64,000 nt of DNA. Source: an uncultured Fidelibacterota bacterium (GTDB lineage: Bacteria; Fidelibacterota; Marinisomatia; Marinisomatales; UBA1611). This document shows, in pieces, positions 46,027-55,031 of the stretch. The stretch covers positions 34,174 through 98,173 of the forward strand of contig CAJWLO010000002.1 in the NCBI GenBank assembly GCA_913043235.1, read 5' to 3'. Position 1 is the first letter of the stretch; every line of letters begins with the position of its first letter. Both the position numbers and the translations under genes were made by a program. The notes beneath the pieces were generated by a model. That model did no database searches, was not told the DNA's origin, and saw nothing but the letters and a program-made list of their open reading frames with translations.

Positions 46027-46710
46027 ATGAAGTTCTCTTTTTCTATTCTAATTGCCCTTTTATTGATTTTGATTGCCTTCTATTCATTGTTTAAGATTGG
46101 GAGACGAGGTCATTCGCAGGAGCATATAATTGGACATCATCGTTTTGATGATGCGGATAAATGGGCTACGATATTTGAAGACCCGGAAAGAGATGCTTGG
46201 CAGAAACCTGAAGAAGTGATTCTATCAATCGGCATCCAGTCTGGGACCATTATAGCAGATATCGGTTCTGCCACCGGCTATTTCCCGGTGCGGTTTGCCC
46301 GAACTGCCATAAAAGGGCAGGTGTATGGAATTGATATTGAAAAGACTCTGGTTGATTACCTGAATAGCAGAGCCGCAAAGGAACAACTGCCGAACCTTTT
46401 AAGTATCCTGGGCGAACCCGATGATCCCAGAATCCCGGAAAAAGTTGATATGGTTTTTATCTGCAACACTTATCATCATATTCAGCACCGCAATATCTAT
46501 TTTGAAAATTTAAAAAAATACATGCAGCCCCAAGCTCGGCTGGTTATTGTTGATTTTAAAAAAGGCGACCTTCCGGTGGGTCCCAGTGATGAAATGAAGC
46601 TGGAGATGACTGAAGTAATTAAGGAATTAACAGAAACCGGTTATCGCCTATTGCCTATTTCGGTGGAATTACCTTATCAATATGTCTTGGTTTTCAATAT
46701 AGAATATTGA
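46027..46710 (+). CDS. Membrane-anchored class I SAM-dependent methyltransferase
   Basis: A 227-residue protein with an N-terminal hydrophobic helix (residues 5-22), then HHRFDDADKWATIFEDPERDAW and the AdoMet-binding VADIGS-like IADIGSATGYFPVRFA; acidic DIE ends strand 2 and NTYHHIQHRN is motif IV-like. The fold is that of UbiE/Trm-like class I enzymes; the acceptor is unknown. ATG 46027 places the hydrophobic helix directly at the start; ATG 45982 would add 15 residues. Exported or membrane-facing methyltransferases of this kind with HHRF signatures occur widely but are uncharacterised. Confidence 0.75.
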   Translation: MKFSFSILIALLLILIAFYSLFKIGRRGHSQEHIIGHHRFDDADKWATIFEDPERDAWQKPEEVILSIGIQSGTIIADIGSATGYFPVRFARTAIKGQVYGIDIEKTLVDYLNSRAAKEQLPNLLSILGEPDDPRIPEKVDMVFICNTYHHIQHRNIYFENLKKYMQPQARLVIVDFKKGDLPVGPSDEMKLEMTEVIKELTETGYRLLPISVELPYQYVLVFNIEY

Positions 46711-46762
46711 TCGGGAACTCTGCATCTGGAAACAAGAGCAATATATTTAGTAGAGATAGATC

Positions 46763-47113
46763 ATGAAATTTACCTACAGCAGTTTTGGTCAGGCCCAGAT
46801 CGAGGAAAAGTTTATCAATATGATCTGGTACTGAAAAAATAAAACCATAGAAAGCCGAAAAAAGAAAAATAGCAGATGCCTTGATCCTAAGTTTGGGTAA
46901 ACCCCGCTGGGTACATAAGAGAATACTCCCTGGGACTGCGTGGAATTGGTAATCGGAACAGAATATTATCGCAGCTTGTTGGTTACGGAAAAAGTACATG
47001 AAGAAGTGAAAAATAAAGGTGTGGTACTGAAAATCATGATAACTGGACAGGAATGCTAGTACTTGGCCGAAACCGCATCTGGCACAAATGCATTCATCCA
47101 CGTTACATGCTGA
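46763..47113 (+). pseudogene. Decayed Mth938-like (DUF498) gene with four in-frame stops
   Basis: Translation of the plus strand from ATG 46763 gives FTYSSFGQAQIEEKFIN at the start and, later in the same frame, ELVIGTEYYRSLLVTEKVHEE, KNKGVVLKIMITGQEC, YLAETASG and NAFIHVTC. This follows the Mth938/DUF498 family from end to end (the family starts with a SFGKIxI strand, has LIIGTG and ends ALHLTC). The frame is broken by stops at 46832 (TGA), 46898 (TAA), 46916 (TAA) and 47057 (TAG) before the terminal TGA at 47111. The poorly conserved segment lies between the first and third stops. No intact copy is seen in the window. A minus-strand open frame across the region is a by-product. Confidence 0.75.
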
Positions 47114-47177
47114 AGGTTATAATAAAATAAAAATAACCACTTGTAGATTTTATTATCCCACAATGAATCCACTGGGA

Positions 47178-48176
47178 TTATGAGTTTGTTGCCCTGTTCC
47201 AGTCTGTTAGCTTTTTAGGTGCCGATCTCATTATAAGCAAGGTACAGACCCCCAGAAGTGCCGCTCCGGTTACCACGTGAAAACTGGCAATATAAGGTGC
47301 CCGAACCGTTAAAACGGTGATCGCGCCCAAGGTAAACTGAATCAGGACGATGCCTGTCAGCAGCCACAGGGCTTGCTGGACGCCTTTATTTTTATTGACT
47401 GATCTGAAGCGATAGAAAAAATAAAGGATTGCAGCAGTAACAAGAACTGCTCCGATGCGGTGAGAAAAATGAATTATCACCTGGCTCTTAGAAACCATAT
47501 CCTGGTCTAAATCAAACAGTAAAGCATTGATATTGTAGACCATTGTATCTGAAAAATTAGGTAGCCATAACCCTCCCATTGTGGGGAAATCCGGGATGGC
47601 CAATCCCGAAGCCGTGTGGCGCATAAGCGCTCCCAAGATCAACTGGATATATACCATTCCACCCATTATAAGGGCACTTTTATGTATGGGTTTGGTGAAA
47701 ACCTCTATTTCTGGTCTGTTGGTTCGTTCCTTTGACAGGGCATAAGCAATAATAATGGTAAGGATAAAAAAGGTCTGGGCCAGGATTCCGTGAAGAATGG
47801 ACACTACTGGTGGCAGGAATAATAAAACAGTAATGCCTCCTAACAGCCCCTGCAGGATAACAGCGGTAAGGGCAATATATCCCAGTTTTTTCAACCAGAG
47901 TTGTTCATCTGAGATTCCCAACCAGAAAGCCTGGATCAGCATGAAAAATCCTACCAGGGTGGCAGTGAGGCGGTGTCCGTGTTCATAAAAAATACCACCC
48001 ACCATTTTCGATACAGGAAACGAAAACATCTGTTCCCCATAGGTTGTGGGCCAGTCGGGAACGGATAGGCCTACTTCATGGCTTTTGACTAACGCACCGG
48101 CAAAAATGAGGAAAAGGGTAGAGAAAACAGTCAGTTTAGAAAGTCGCCGAAGCAAGGTTTTTTGTCTTTGTTTCAT
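47178..48176 (-). CDS. ctaA: Heme A synthase (COX15/CtaA family)
   Basis: The 332-residue membrane protein has eight helices in two similar halves and four conserved histidines: EHGHRLTATLVG (first half), SILHGILAQ, IIHFSHRIGAVLV, and SFHVVTGAALLG. The loops SHEVGLSVPDWPTTYG and TASGLAIPDFPTMGG are the repeat signature of COX15-type enzymes. It oxidises heme O to heme A for aa3-type cytochrome oxidase, so the organism respires oxygen. I took ATG 48176 rather than the TTG two codons upstream. It is divergently arranged to the AlkB-like gene, 173 bases apart. Confidence 0.92.
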   Translation of the reverse strand: MKQRQKTLLRRLSKLTVFSTLFLIFAGALVKSHEVGLSVPDWPTTYGEQMFSFPVSKMVGGIFYEHGHRLTATLVGFFMLIQAFWLGISDEQLWLKKLGYIALTAVILQGLLGGITVLLFLPPVVSILHGILAQTFFILTIIIAYALSKERTNRPEIEVFTKPIHKSALIMGGMVYIQLILGALMRHTASGLAIPDFPTMGGLWLPNFSDTMVYNINALLFDLDQDMVSKSQVIIHFSHRIGAVLVTAAILYFFYRFRSVNKNKGVQQALWLLTGIVLIQFTLGAITVLTVRAPYIASFHVVTGAALLGVCTLLIMRSAPKKLTDWNRATNS

Positions 48177-48349
48177 TGTCAAAATATTATGGTAAAAATA
48201 AGACCAGTATTTTACCGTAATTCCCGCTTTTGATTATCGGTTTTATTTGCTGATCTGCTAGCAGGGGTACGATCATTGTCGGAGAATATGATTTTACTGA
48301 ATCCGGATACAATTATAAATTTATGCGTATATATATCGATTAAAACTAA

Positions 48350-49447
48350 ATGCATCTCTATATCAAATATTACATTATTCCTCTTATAACAGCTTCTGTC
48401 ATTTTTGGCATTCTAATGGGGGGGCATTGGATGTGGCTGGGGTTTGGCATTTTATGTATCGTTGTCATTGGCGGCGATGCGATTCTTGGTGAAGATACTT
48501 CTATCCCAAAATATAATTACCCCCGTCTGTTGGAAGTGCCGCTGCATCTGGCACTCCCTACGATTTTCTTACTTCTGGTAAGCTTGGCTTGGGCTTGTGG
48601 TAGGGGCACTCAGGATTTTCTTGGCATAAGCAATTTTTTGTCAAGATTTTTTAACTATGATTTTTTAACTGCCAGAAATGAGAGCAGTTGGATCGATTAT
48701 CTTGGTGCTGTGATTGGTACTGGGTTCATGGTGGGTGGCTACGGGACTAATACTGCCCATGAACTCATTCATAGGATCAAGGACCGCAGTTCTATGATGG
48801 AAGGAAGATGGCTACTTTCATTCAGTTGTAATGCAGATTTTTCTATTGAACACGTTTATGGTCATCATGTAACCGTAGGGACAGATGCAGATCCGGCAAC
48901 AGCGAAAAAAGGAGAAAATGTATATGCATTTTTTATCCGGTCTACCGTTGATGGGCATATCAGCGCTTGGAAGCTTGAGTTGGAGCGTCTGCGGAAAAAC
49001 AGTTGTAGCATAATTTCTACCCAAAACAGAATGTTTACCGGATACCTAATGTCCCTTTTATGGATTGGCATGTTTTATGCGGCTGGTGGCACTTTTGGGA
49101 TAGTTTTATTTATGAGCCAAGCTGCTTTCGCAAAATTTCTATTGGAGGTGGTGAATTATATGGAACACTATGGGTTGAAAAGAGGTCCAGAAGAACCGGT
49201 GAGACCGGAGCATTCCTGGAACACGAATAAGCGTATGAGCGGTATGGTTCTATTTACCTTGACCCGCCATTCGGCACACCATGAAAAACCTAGGGAAAAG
49301 TTCTGGAAACTGGCCCCATACGTCGATGCTCCACAAATGCCCTTTGGATACCTCACTACTCTATTGATTTGTTTGATTCCCCCAATCTGGTATTACGTTA
49401 TTGCTCCTGGTTTAGATAAGTGGGAAAAAGAATATGCTTCGGTGTGA
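48350..49447 (+). CDS. AlkB-like membrane di-iron hydroxylase (alkane monooxygenase family)
   Basis: The 365-residue integral membrane protein has the four histidine motifs of AlkB-type enzymes: HELIH (137-141), EHVYGHH (167-173), NYMEHYG (269-275) and RHSAHH (306-311), within about six helices. The usual AlkB version is HELGHK, EHxxGHH, NYxEHYGL and LQRHSDHH; here the first motif has Ile for Gly and Arg for Lys, and the last is LTRHSAHH. All iron ligands are kept, so it should hydroxylate an aliphatic substrate using electrons from a rubredoxin not seen in the window. Alkane, fatty acid derivative or xylene-type substrates are all possible. Confidence 0.87.
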   Translation: MHLYIKYYIIPLITASVIFGILMGGHWMWLGFGILCIVVIGGDAILGEDTSIPKYNYPRLLEVPLHLALPTIFLLLVSLAWACGRGTQDFLGISNFLSRFFNYDFLTARNESSWIDYLGAVIGTGFMVGGYGTNTAHELIHRIKDRSSMMEGRWLLSFSCNADFSIEHVYGHHVTVGTDADPATAKKGENVYAFFIRSTVDGHISAWKLELERLRKNSCSIISTQNRMFTGYLMSLLWIGMFYAAGGTFGIVLFMSQAAFAKFLLEVVNYMEHYGLKRGPEEPVRPEHSWNTNKRMSGMVLFTLTRHSAHHEKPREKFWKLAPYVDAPQMPFGYLTTLLICLIPPIWYYVIAPGLDKWEKEYASV

Positions 49448-49528
49448 TCCGAATTATAACCTGTTGCATCTGGAGTTGCAGAAGGTAACATTTGATAGTG
49501 AAGCTCTAAGATATACTGTAGTTAACTC

Positions 49529-49741
49529 ATGAGCGTTGTTGCAGGGACTTCTATAATTCTTGTGTCTTTTATGGTGATTTTACTGGTATTATTTTTCAGG
49601 GAATCCATGTCTATTAGTTCGGATCATGTAAAAGGATCAGGGGACAATATAGATAATGATATAGTCGTTAAGGCCATAGCAAAAAAAATAATCTCTGACG
49701 CGGCCATGCACCGTAGAAACAGGTTTACGGAGGATGAATAA
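49529..49741 (+). CDS. Small single-pass membrane protein
   Basis: A 70-residue protein with one helix (residues 4-24) and a charged cytoplasmic tail rich in Lys, Arg and Asp (ending RRNRFTEDE). It lies 81 bases after the AlkB-like gene on the same strand. I do not recognise it; the layout resembles small subunit-type or OadG-like membrane proteins, but no motif confirms this. Confidence 0.5.
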   Translation: MSVVAGTSIILVSFMVILLVLFFRESMSISSDHVKGSGDNIDNDIVVKAIAKKIISDAAMHRRNRFTEDE

Positions 49742-49781
49742 CTTTTTATAGGACACTGTCATTCGTTACCCTCATTAATAG

Positions 49782-50879
49782 ATGAAGCATAAGGCTGTGA
49801 TTTGCATAATGGTATTTTTGGTTTGTCTGGCAGGCAGATTTTTTATTTCTTGTGATAACGTGGATGCCACCTCTAACGTTTTAGAAATCGATACTGCCAC
49901 AGTAGATTCTCTTCTTGCGGACTATGATCTGGCCCAGGGCCCTGGTGCTTGCGTACTCATTATATACCAGGGAGATGTTGTTTTTTCAAAAGGATATGGT
50001 TTGGCTGATTTATCTTTGGAAACACCCATCTCTATAGAGACTAATTTTAGGCTGGCTTCCATTTCCAAACAATTCACTGCTATGTGCATTATGATCCTCA
50101 ATAGTAGGGGACAGTTGGATTTCAATCAAAAATTAACGGATTTTTTTCCAGATTTTCCCAGCTATGGGAATACCATTTCGATCAGGCATATGCTGCACCA
50201 TACTTCTGGGCTACGTGATTACTTCGGTATAATCTCTGATACAGTAACACAGCAGCTACGCGATCAGGATGTGCTGGATCTGATGATGGCTGAGAATTCT
50301 ACCTATTATAACCCTGGATCTGAATATCGATATAGTAATTCTGGTTATGTGCTCTTGGCGCTGATTGTGGAGCATATCAGCGGTCAGAGTTTCGCTGATT
50401 TTCTTAATGAAAATATATTTCTGCCACTGGATATGTTGGGCACTGTAGCCTATGAAGAGGGTATCTCAACCGTATTCAATCGCGCTTATGGTTATACTTT
50501 TTCAAATGATATCTATAGACTGAATGACCAAAGTCTTACCAGTGCGGTATTGGGTGATGGAGGCATTTATTCATCAACAGCCGATATGGTTTCATGGGAT
50601 CAAGCATTATATACAGCCCAATTGGTCCCTTTTGATGTATTAAATGAAGCATTTATCTCCGGCACATTAAATTCCGGCGCTAAGATAGGATATGGCTTTG
50701 GTTGGGTACTGGATACTTATCTGTATAGGAAACGGGTTTCTCATACTGGAAGCACAACCGGTTTTAAGAATGTATACCAGCGTTATCCTAATGAAAGATT
50801 AAGTATTATTGTACTTACTAATCGTAGCACGGGGAGTCCTAAAGATATTGCTAATGGGATTGCCCAGACTATTTTTTAA
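49782..50879 (+). CDS. Beta-lactamase-fold serine hydrolase lipoprotein
   Basis: A 365-residue class C-type serine hydrolase. Motifs: SISK (Ser93-x-x-Lys96, catalytic), YSN in YRYSNSGY and HTGSTTGF in place of Lys-Thr-Gly. A hydrophobic start ends in FFISCDN, a plausible lipobox at Cys24. Family members include esterases, D-aminopeptidases and penicillin-binding proteins (PBP4-like); true beta-lactamase activity is not implied. It has a 40-base spacer to the small gene before it. Confidence 0.87.
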   Translation: MKHKAVICIMVFLVCLAGRFFISCDNVDATSNVLEIDTATVDSLLADYDLAQGPGACVLIIYQGDVVFSKGYGLADLSLETPISIETNFRLASISKQFTAMCIMILNSRGQLDFNQKLTDFFPDFPSYGNTISIRHMLHHTSGLRDYFGIISDTVTQQLRDQDVLDLMMAENSTYYNPGSEYRYSNSGYVLLALIVEHISGQSFADFLNENIFLPLDMLGTVAYEEGISTVFNRAYGYTFSNDIYRLNDQSLTSAVLGDGGIYSSTADMVSWDQALYTAQLVPFDVLNEAFISGTLNSGAKIGYGFGWVLDTYLYRKRVSHTGSTTGFKNVYQRYPNERLSIIVLTNRSTGSPKDIANGIAQTIF

Positions 50880-51032
50880 TATTGGGTTATTTAATTGTGC
50901 ATAAAGGTTGGATTATTGTTAAAAATTATCAGCTATATATAAGCGGTCAAGGTTTCATTCAGTACATAGAACATAGATGTGTTAATTTTTTATAAGAGAA
51001 TCTAACTTAACGAAGTATTTAGCAGGATTATT

Positions 51033-53498
51033 ATGAAAATTACAATATTCTTTTTTCTGGTAGTGACCTTGCTGGCTGATGACATTGTTCCTTATCAACG
51101 AACCCGTGACCGCCAGGTAGATGTTCACCATTCAAAAATTGATATTACTGTAAATCTGAAAACGAAAAGTGTTTCTGGCCATGTGATCCATACCCTAAGC
51201 CCCCTGCATTCAAGTTTGTCTGTTATAGATATGGACGCAGAAGATATGGTTATTGGTCGTGTACGCCTGAATGGGAAGGATATCCAATTCACACAGGATG
51301 ATGAATTTGTACATCTTAACCTTGACAAAGCCCTCGGATGGCTGGACACAGTAGATATCCATCTGGATTATTCTGCCATACCACGAAAAGGTCTTTTTTT
51401 TATTGCACCAGATGACACCTATCCAGAAAAACATTGGCAGGCTTGGACCCAGGGCGAGGATACGGATAATCATCATTGGGTCCCTATGTATGACTATCCC
51501 AATGACAGGGCTAGCTTTGAGTGTATCCTTACCGTGGATAAAAAGTACACTGCTCTTTCAAATGGTGAACTGCTTTCCAAAAAGGATAACCAGGATGGAA
51601 CCCGTACCTGGCATTGGCGAGAGAATTTCCCCATGGTTGGCTACCTGATCTCTTTTGTTATAGGAGAATATGTACAAGTAGAGGATACCTATAACGGTAT
51701 ACCGATAAATTACTGGGTGTATACAGAAAATAGGCATGAAGCCATGCGCTCCTTTGGGAAAACACCGGATATGATGAAATATTTTAATGAAAAGACGGGT
51801 GTGGATTATCCCTACGAAAAATATGATCAGGTCATCGTTGAAGATTTTATGTTCGGTGGCATGGAGAATGTTACCCTGACACATAATACAGATCGTACCA
51901 TGTATGATGAATTCGCCGTACCGGACCACAGTAGTGATGGTTTGGTGGCCCACGAACTGGCTCACCAGTGGTACGGTGATTTGCTCACGACCCGCAACTG
52001 GGCAAATATTTGGCTGAATGAGGGGTTTGCCACCTTTTTTTCCAGGAAGTATAGAGAATATGATCTAGGATATGATGAAGGTGAGTATATTCGACTGCGT
52101 GAGGTCCGAGGTTACATGGCGGATGATAAAAGGCTGAGACGAGCAACGGTTTACCATCATTTTCATGATCCCATTGAACTATTTAACAGCCATGTATATG
52201 CCAAGGGTAGCCTGATCCTTAATATGATCAATGATCACCTTGGTGAGGATGGTTTCTGGCGGACCATAGAACATTACACCAGAACCTATCAGTACGATAA
52301 TGTAGAAACATCAGATTTTAAACGTGCAATCGAAGAAACCACAGGTCAGAATATGGAGTGGTTTTTTAAGCAGTGGATCTATGAGCCGGGTTACCCAGAA
52401 TACAACGTATCCTGGACATACAATTCCAGATATTCTTCTGTCAAACTCCATGTGCAGCAGACCCAAGATCTAAAAACAACAAATTTATTTAAGATGCCTA
52501 TCAACGTTCAGGTTGATAATAAGGCCCATACCATTTGGATCGAAGACCAGGATATGATATATGAATTACCCGTTGCTAAACGGCCTAAAATGGTTGTCTT
52601 CAATGCCGGAAGTCGCATTCCATGTAAGGTCAATTTTCAAAAAAGTATAACAGAGTGGATTCTGCAATTGGAAAAAGGTAGCCATATACTGGACCGTATT
52701 GCGGCCGCTCATGAACTGGGTCAGAAAAAAGGACGACGGAGCGTAGAGATGGCACTTTTAAAATCAATTGAATCGGATCCTTTCTGGGGTGTGCGCAAGG
52801 AAGCTGCTAATGCTTTTGGTAAATTAAAAACAAAAAAATATAATAAAGAACTTATCCTCCTAGTTAAGGGTCAGGATAACCGCGTAAAACGAGCTCTTTA
52901 TAGCTGCTTGAAAAACTATAAAGGCAATAAACAAGTAGCCAATTTTTTAAAAGGTGTGATAGAAACCGATGATAAATATTATGGTATTGCCGATGCTTTC
53001 AGGGCATTGGTGGTGGTAGATAGTGCAACTGCACGAAAAAAAGCAGATGTGCTACTGAATCTGGATTCCCATAATGAAACGGTTAGAAGTGCTGCGATAT
53101 CTTTTTTCGGTACTGTGAAAACAGACGAAAATTATAAACGCCTGAAACAATTGGCGGCCTATGGCGGGACGACTTGGGATGCCAGACCGCACGCGGTTAC
53201 ACAACTGGGGAAATATGTAAAAACTAAACCAGAAACGGTCGATCTTTTTGTTGATTATTTAAGGGACCATAGCAGGAGTGTACGACAAAGCGCTATCAGG
53301 GCTTTGAGCCTGTATGGGAATAAGTCACATTTTAGTGCCTTGGATGAACTTGTGGCATGGGATCCGATCGTTTCCAGGCATGTTAGGATAGCAAAAAAGA
53401 ATATTTTAAAGCCAAAGAAAACAAAAAAATCTGCACTGGATAAAGAACTGGATGAATTGAACCAGAAACTAGATGATATCAGGAAGATTGTAAAATAG
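51033..53498 (+). CDS. Secreted M1 aminopeptidase with C-terminal HEAT repeats
   Basis: The 821-residue protein begins with a signal peptide, followed by the M1 beta saddle, the substrate-binding GGMEN (FGGMENVTLT), the zinc site HELAH (307-311) with the third ligand Glu330 in NEGFATFF, and then a C-terminal part (about 540-800) of HEAT-like helical repeats (AAANAFGKL, AAISFFG and similar). The far C-terminus is a lysine-rich coiled segment. It removes N-terminal residues from exported or foreign peptides. The gene's stop overlaps the next start. It has a paralog at 60569 with a sorting domain instead of repeats. Confidence 0.92.
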   Translation: MKITIFFFLVVTLLADDIVPYQRTRDRQVDVHHSKIDITVNLKTKSVSGHVIHTLSPLHSSLSVIDMDAEDMVIGRVRLNGKDIQFTQDDEFVHLNLDKALGWLDTVDIHLDYSAIPRKGLFFIAPDDTYPEKHWQAWTQGEDTDNHHWVPMYDYPNDRASFECILTVDKKYTALSNGELLSKKDNQDGTRTWHWRENFPMVGYLISFVIGEYVQVEDTYNGIPINYWVYTENRHEAMRSFGKTPDMMKYFNEKTGVDYPYEKYDQVIVEDFMFGGMENVTLTHNTDRTMYDEFAVPDHSSDGLVAHELAHQWYGDLLTTRNWANIWLNEGFATFFSRKYREYDLGYDEGEYIRLREVRGYMADDKRLRRATVYHHFHDPIELFNSHVYAKGSLILNMINDHLGEDGFWRTIEHYTRTYQYDNVETSDFKRAIEETTGQNMEWFFKQWIYEPGYPEYNVSWTYNSRYSSVKLHVQQTQDLKTTNLFKMPINVQVDNKAHTIWIEDQDMIYELPVAKRPKMVVFNAGSRIPCKVNFQKSITEWILQLEKGSHILDRIAAAHELGQKKGRRSVEMALLKSIESDPFWGVRKEAANAFGKLKTKKYNKELILLVKGQDNRVKRALYSCLKNYKGNKQVANFLKGVIETDDKYYGIADAFRALVVVDSATARKKADVLLNLDSHNETVRSAAISFFGTVKTDENYKRLKQLAAYGGTTWDARPHAVTQLGKYVKTKPETVDLFVDYLRDHSRSVRQSAIRALSLYGNKSHFSALDELVAWDPIVSRHVRIAKKNILKPKKTKKSALDKELDELNQKLDDIRKIVK

Positions 53499-54004
53499 TG
53501 TCCGTCCGATATTCTATATGGCTGATGCCAGCCAAAAATGATCAAGCCTATCTACAAAATGTAATCCAAGATTTATCATTAGAATATAACGCACCTGTAT
53601 TTTTACCACACTGCACACTATACAGTCCAACGGATATGGCAAGATCAGAGTTAGAAAAAATCCTGAAGTATGTTGCTAATGGTGCTTCGCCATTATCTGT
53701 TACAGCAAATAGATTAAATATTACGTCAAATATTTGGAAGACGTTTTTTATTGAATTGGAAAAATCGAATGAACTCTCCAAATTGCAACAAAAACTTATG
53801 TGCCAAATGCGGTCGCCAAAAGAATATGATTTCATGCCGCATATCAGTCTGATTTATAAAGAAATGTCTACGGAAAGGAAGAAAGAAATAATTGAAAAAT
53901 TGTTCCTGAAGAATTCCTATAAAATGGATAAGATCAGTGTCGTAGAAACAGGTTCAGATGTAATGAATTGGAAAAATATTATTGAAATAAAATTCAATGC
54001 TTAA
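53498..54004 (+). CDS. 2H-family phosphoesterase (cyclic phosphodiesterase-like)
   Basis: The 168-residue protein has the two His-x-Ser/Thr motifs of the 2H superfamily: PHCTLYSP near residue 39 and PHISLIYK near 111, about 72 residues apart. The family hydrolyses cyclic phosphates or RNA 2'-phosphates. The GTG start overlaps the preceding TAG by one base, and its own end overlaps the next gene by 8 bases, so the three genes form one unit. Confidence 0.82.
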   Translation: MSVRYSIWLMPAKNDQAYLQNVIQDLSLEYNAPVFLPHCTLYSPTDMARSELEKILKYVANGASPLSVTANRLNITSNIWKTFFIELEKSNELSKLQQKLMCQMRSPKEYDFMPHISLIYKEMSTERKKEIIEKLFLKNSYKMDKISVVETGSDVMNWKNIIEIKFNA

Positions 54005-54536
54005 TTCAAAGAACACAGTACTGGTCATTATTGATGTTCAGGGAAACCTGGCCCGAATTATGCAGAATACGGATGCCTTATTTCGAAATTTGGCCATTCT
54101 TATTCAGGGTGCCCGTTTGCAGGATGTCCCGATCATTTGGATGGAACAGTTGCCGGAAAAATTGGGTAGAACAGTTGATGATGTGAGTATGTATTTAAAA
54201 GGATTGAAGCCAATCGAAAAAGATGTTTTTTCCTGTTGGAAAAATGATGAATTCATATCGAAGCTTACTGAGATCAATCCGAATAATGTAGTGCTGTCGG
54301 GGATTGAAACACATATCTGTGTGTATCAAACCGCCATGGATCTTCTTAAACAAAATTTTAATGTGGAAGTGGTTGCAGATGCCACATCAACCAGATTGGA
54401 GTACAACAAAGAGATTGGTTTAGAAAAGATCCGCCGGGCTGGTGGTCAGATCACCAGTGTAGAAACCCTATTGTTTGAGATACAAGGTATAGCCAGAGGG
54501 GAAGAATTCCGCGGGCTGGTCAAACTGGTGAAATGA
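53997..54536 (+). CDS. Isochorismatase-family cysteine hydrolase
   Basis: A 179-residue YcaC/isochorismatase-like protein: VIIDVQGNLA near residue 10 (catalytic Asp), LSGIETHICVYQTAMDL with the nucleophilic cysteine near residue 108. A catalytic lysine is expected in the CWKNDEF region. The substrate is not indicated; family members act on isochorismate, nicotinamide and other amides. Overlaps the preceding gene. Confidence 0.87.
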   Translation: MLNSKNTVLVIIDVQGNLARIMQNTDALFRNLAILIQGARLQDVPIIWMEQLPEKLGRTVDDVSMYLKGLKPIEKDVFSCWKNDEFISKLTEINPNNVVLSGIETHICVYQTAMDLLKQNFNVEVVADATSTRLEYNKEIGLEKIRRAGGQITSVETLLFEIQGIARGEEFRGLVKLVK

Positions 54537-54595
54537 TGGTTATTTTATCAGTACTTAAATCATGAATAATTATTTAGTTATATAAAAGGCATAAA

Positions 54596-54928
54596 ATGAG
54601 AATTAACGAAACGATTTTTCTAACTTTGATATTTGTAGTTTTCAGTAGCTGCGGTGGGGAGCACACAATAAAAACAGTGAATACACCGACCATTCAATGT
54701 GGTATGTGTCAAAAAACAATCGAAATTGGACTGAAGAAAATCTCTGGTGTCAAAGCAGCAACTGTTGATTTAAAAACCAAATCAACCACAGTATCATATG
54801 ATATGGACAAAACTGACATCACAATAATCGAGAAAACTATTTCTAATTTAGGTTACCAGGCCAATCTAACTCCAGCTGAACCTGCTATTTACGATGCATT
54901 GCCAGACTGCTGTAAATTAGCTGGATGA
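54596..54928 (+). CDS. HMA-domain lipoprotein, possible metal-binding protein
   Basis: A 110-residue protein with a lipobox (FSSCGG, Cys19) and a heavy-metal-associated domain with CGMC (35-38), SGVKAATVDLKTKSTTVSYD, and a C-terminal CCK. HMA domains bind Cu(I), Zn or Hg; anchored outside the cytoplasm, it may deliver or sequester copper. The cluster at 2659 needs copper, but a link is only a guess. Confidence 0.82.
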   Translation: MRINETIFLTLIFVVFSSCGGEHTIKTVNTPTIQCGMCQKTIEIGLKKISGVKAATVDLKTKSTTVSYDMDKTDITIIEKTISNLGYQANLTPAEPAIYDALPDCCKLAG

Positions 54929-55031
54929 CGCTGATTGGGTTAAGAATTCAAAATAAATACATTCACAAATTTATTCTTTACAAATAGGGCTGTTTGTGTA
55001 AATTCCCGCCGTAATCCGAGAAGTTGCCTTC

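Noticed and set aside
46694..47101. A 135-residue open frame on the minus strand between the methyltransferase and heme A synthase genes
   Set aside because: It overlaps the plus-strand remnant of an Mth938-like gene, which explains the sequence better; the frame has no recognisable domain.
49782..50879. Antibiotic-resistance beta-lactamase
   Set aside because: The SxxK and YxN motifs are shared by many esterases and peptidases, and the third motif is HTG rather than KTG; nothing indicates beta-lactam hydrolysis.
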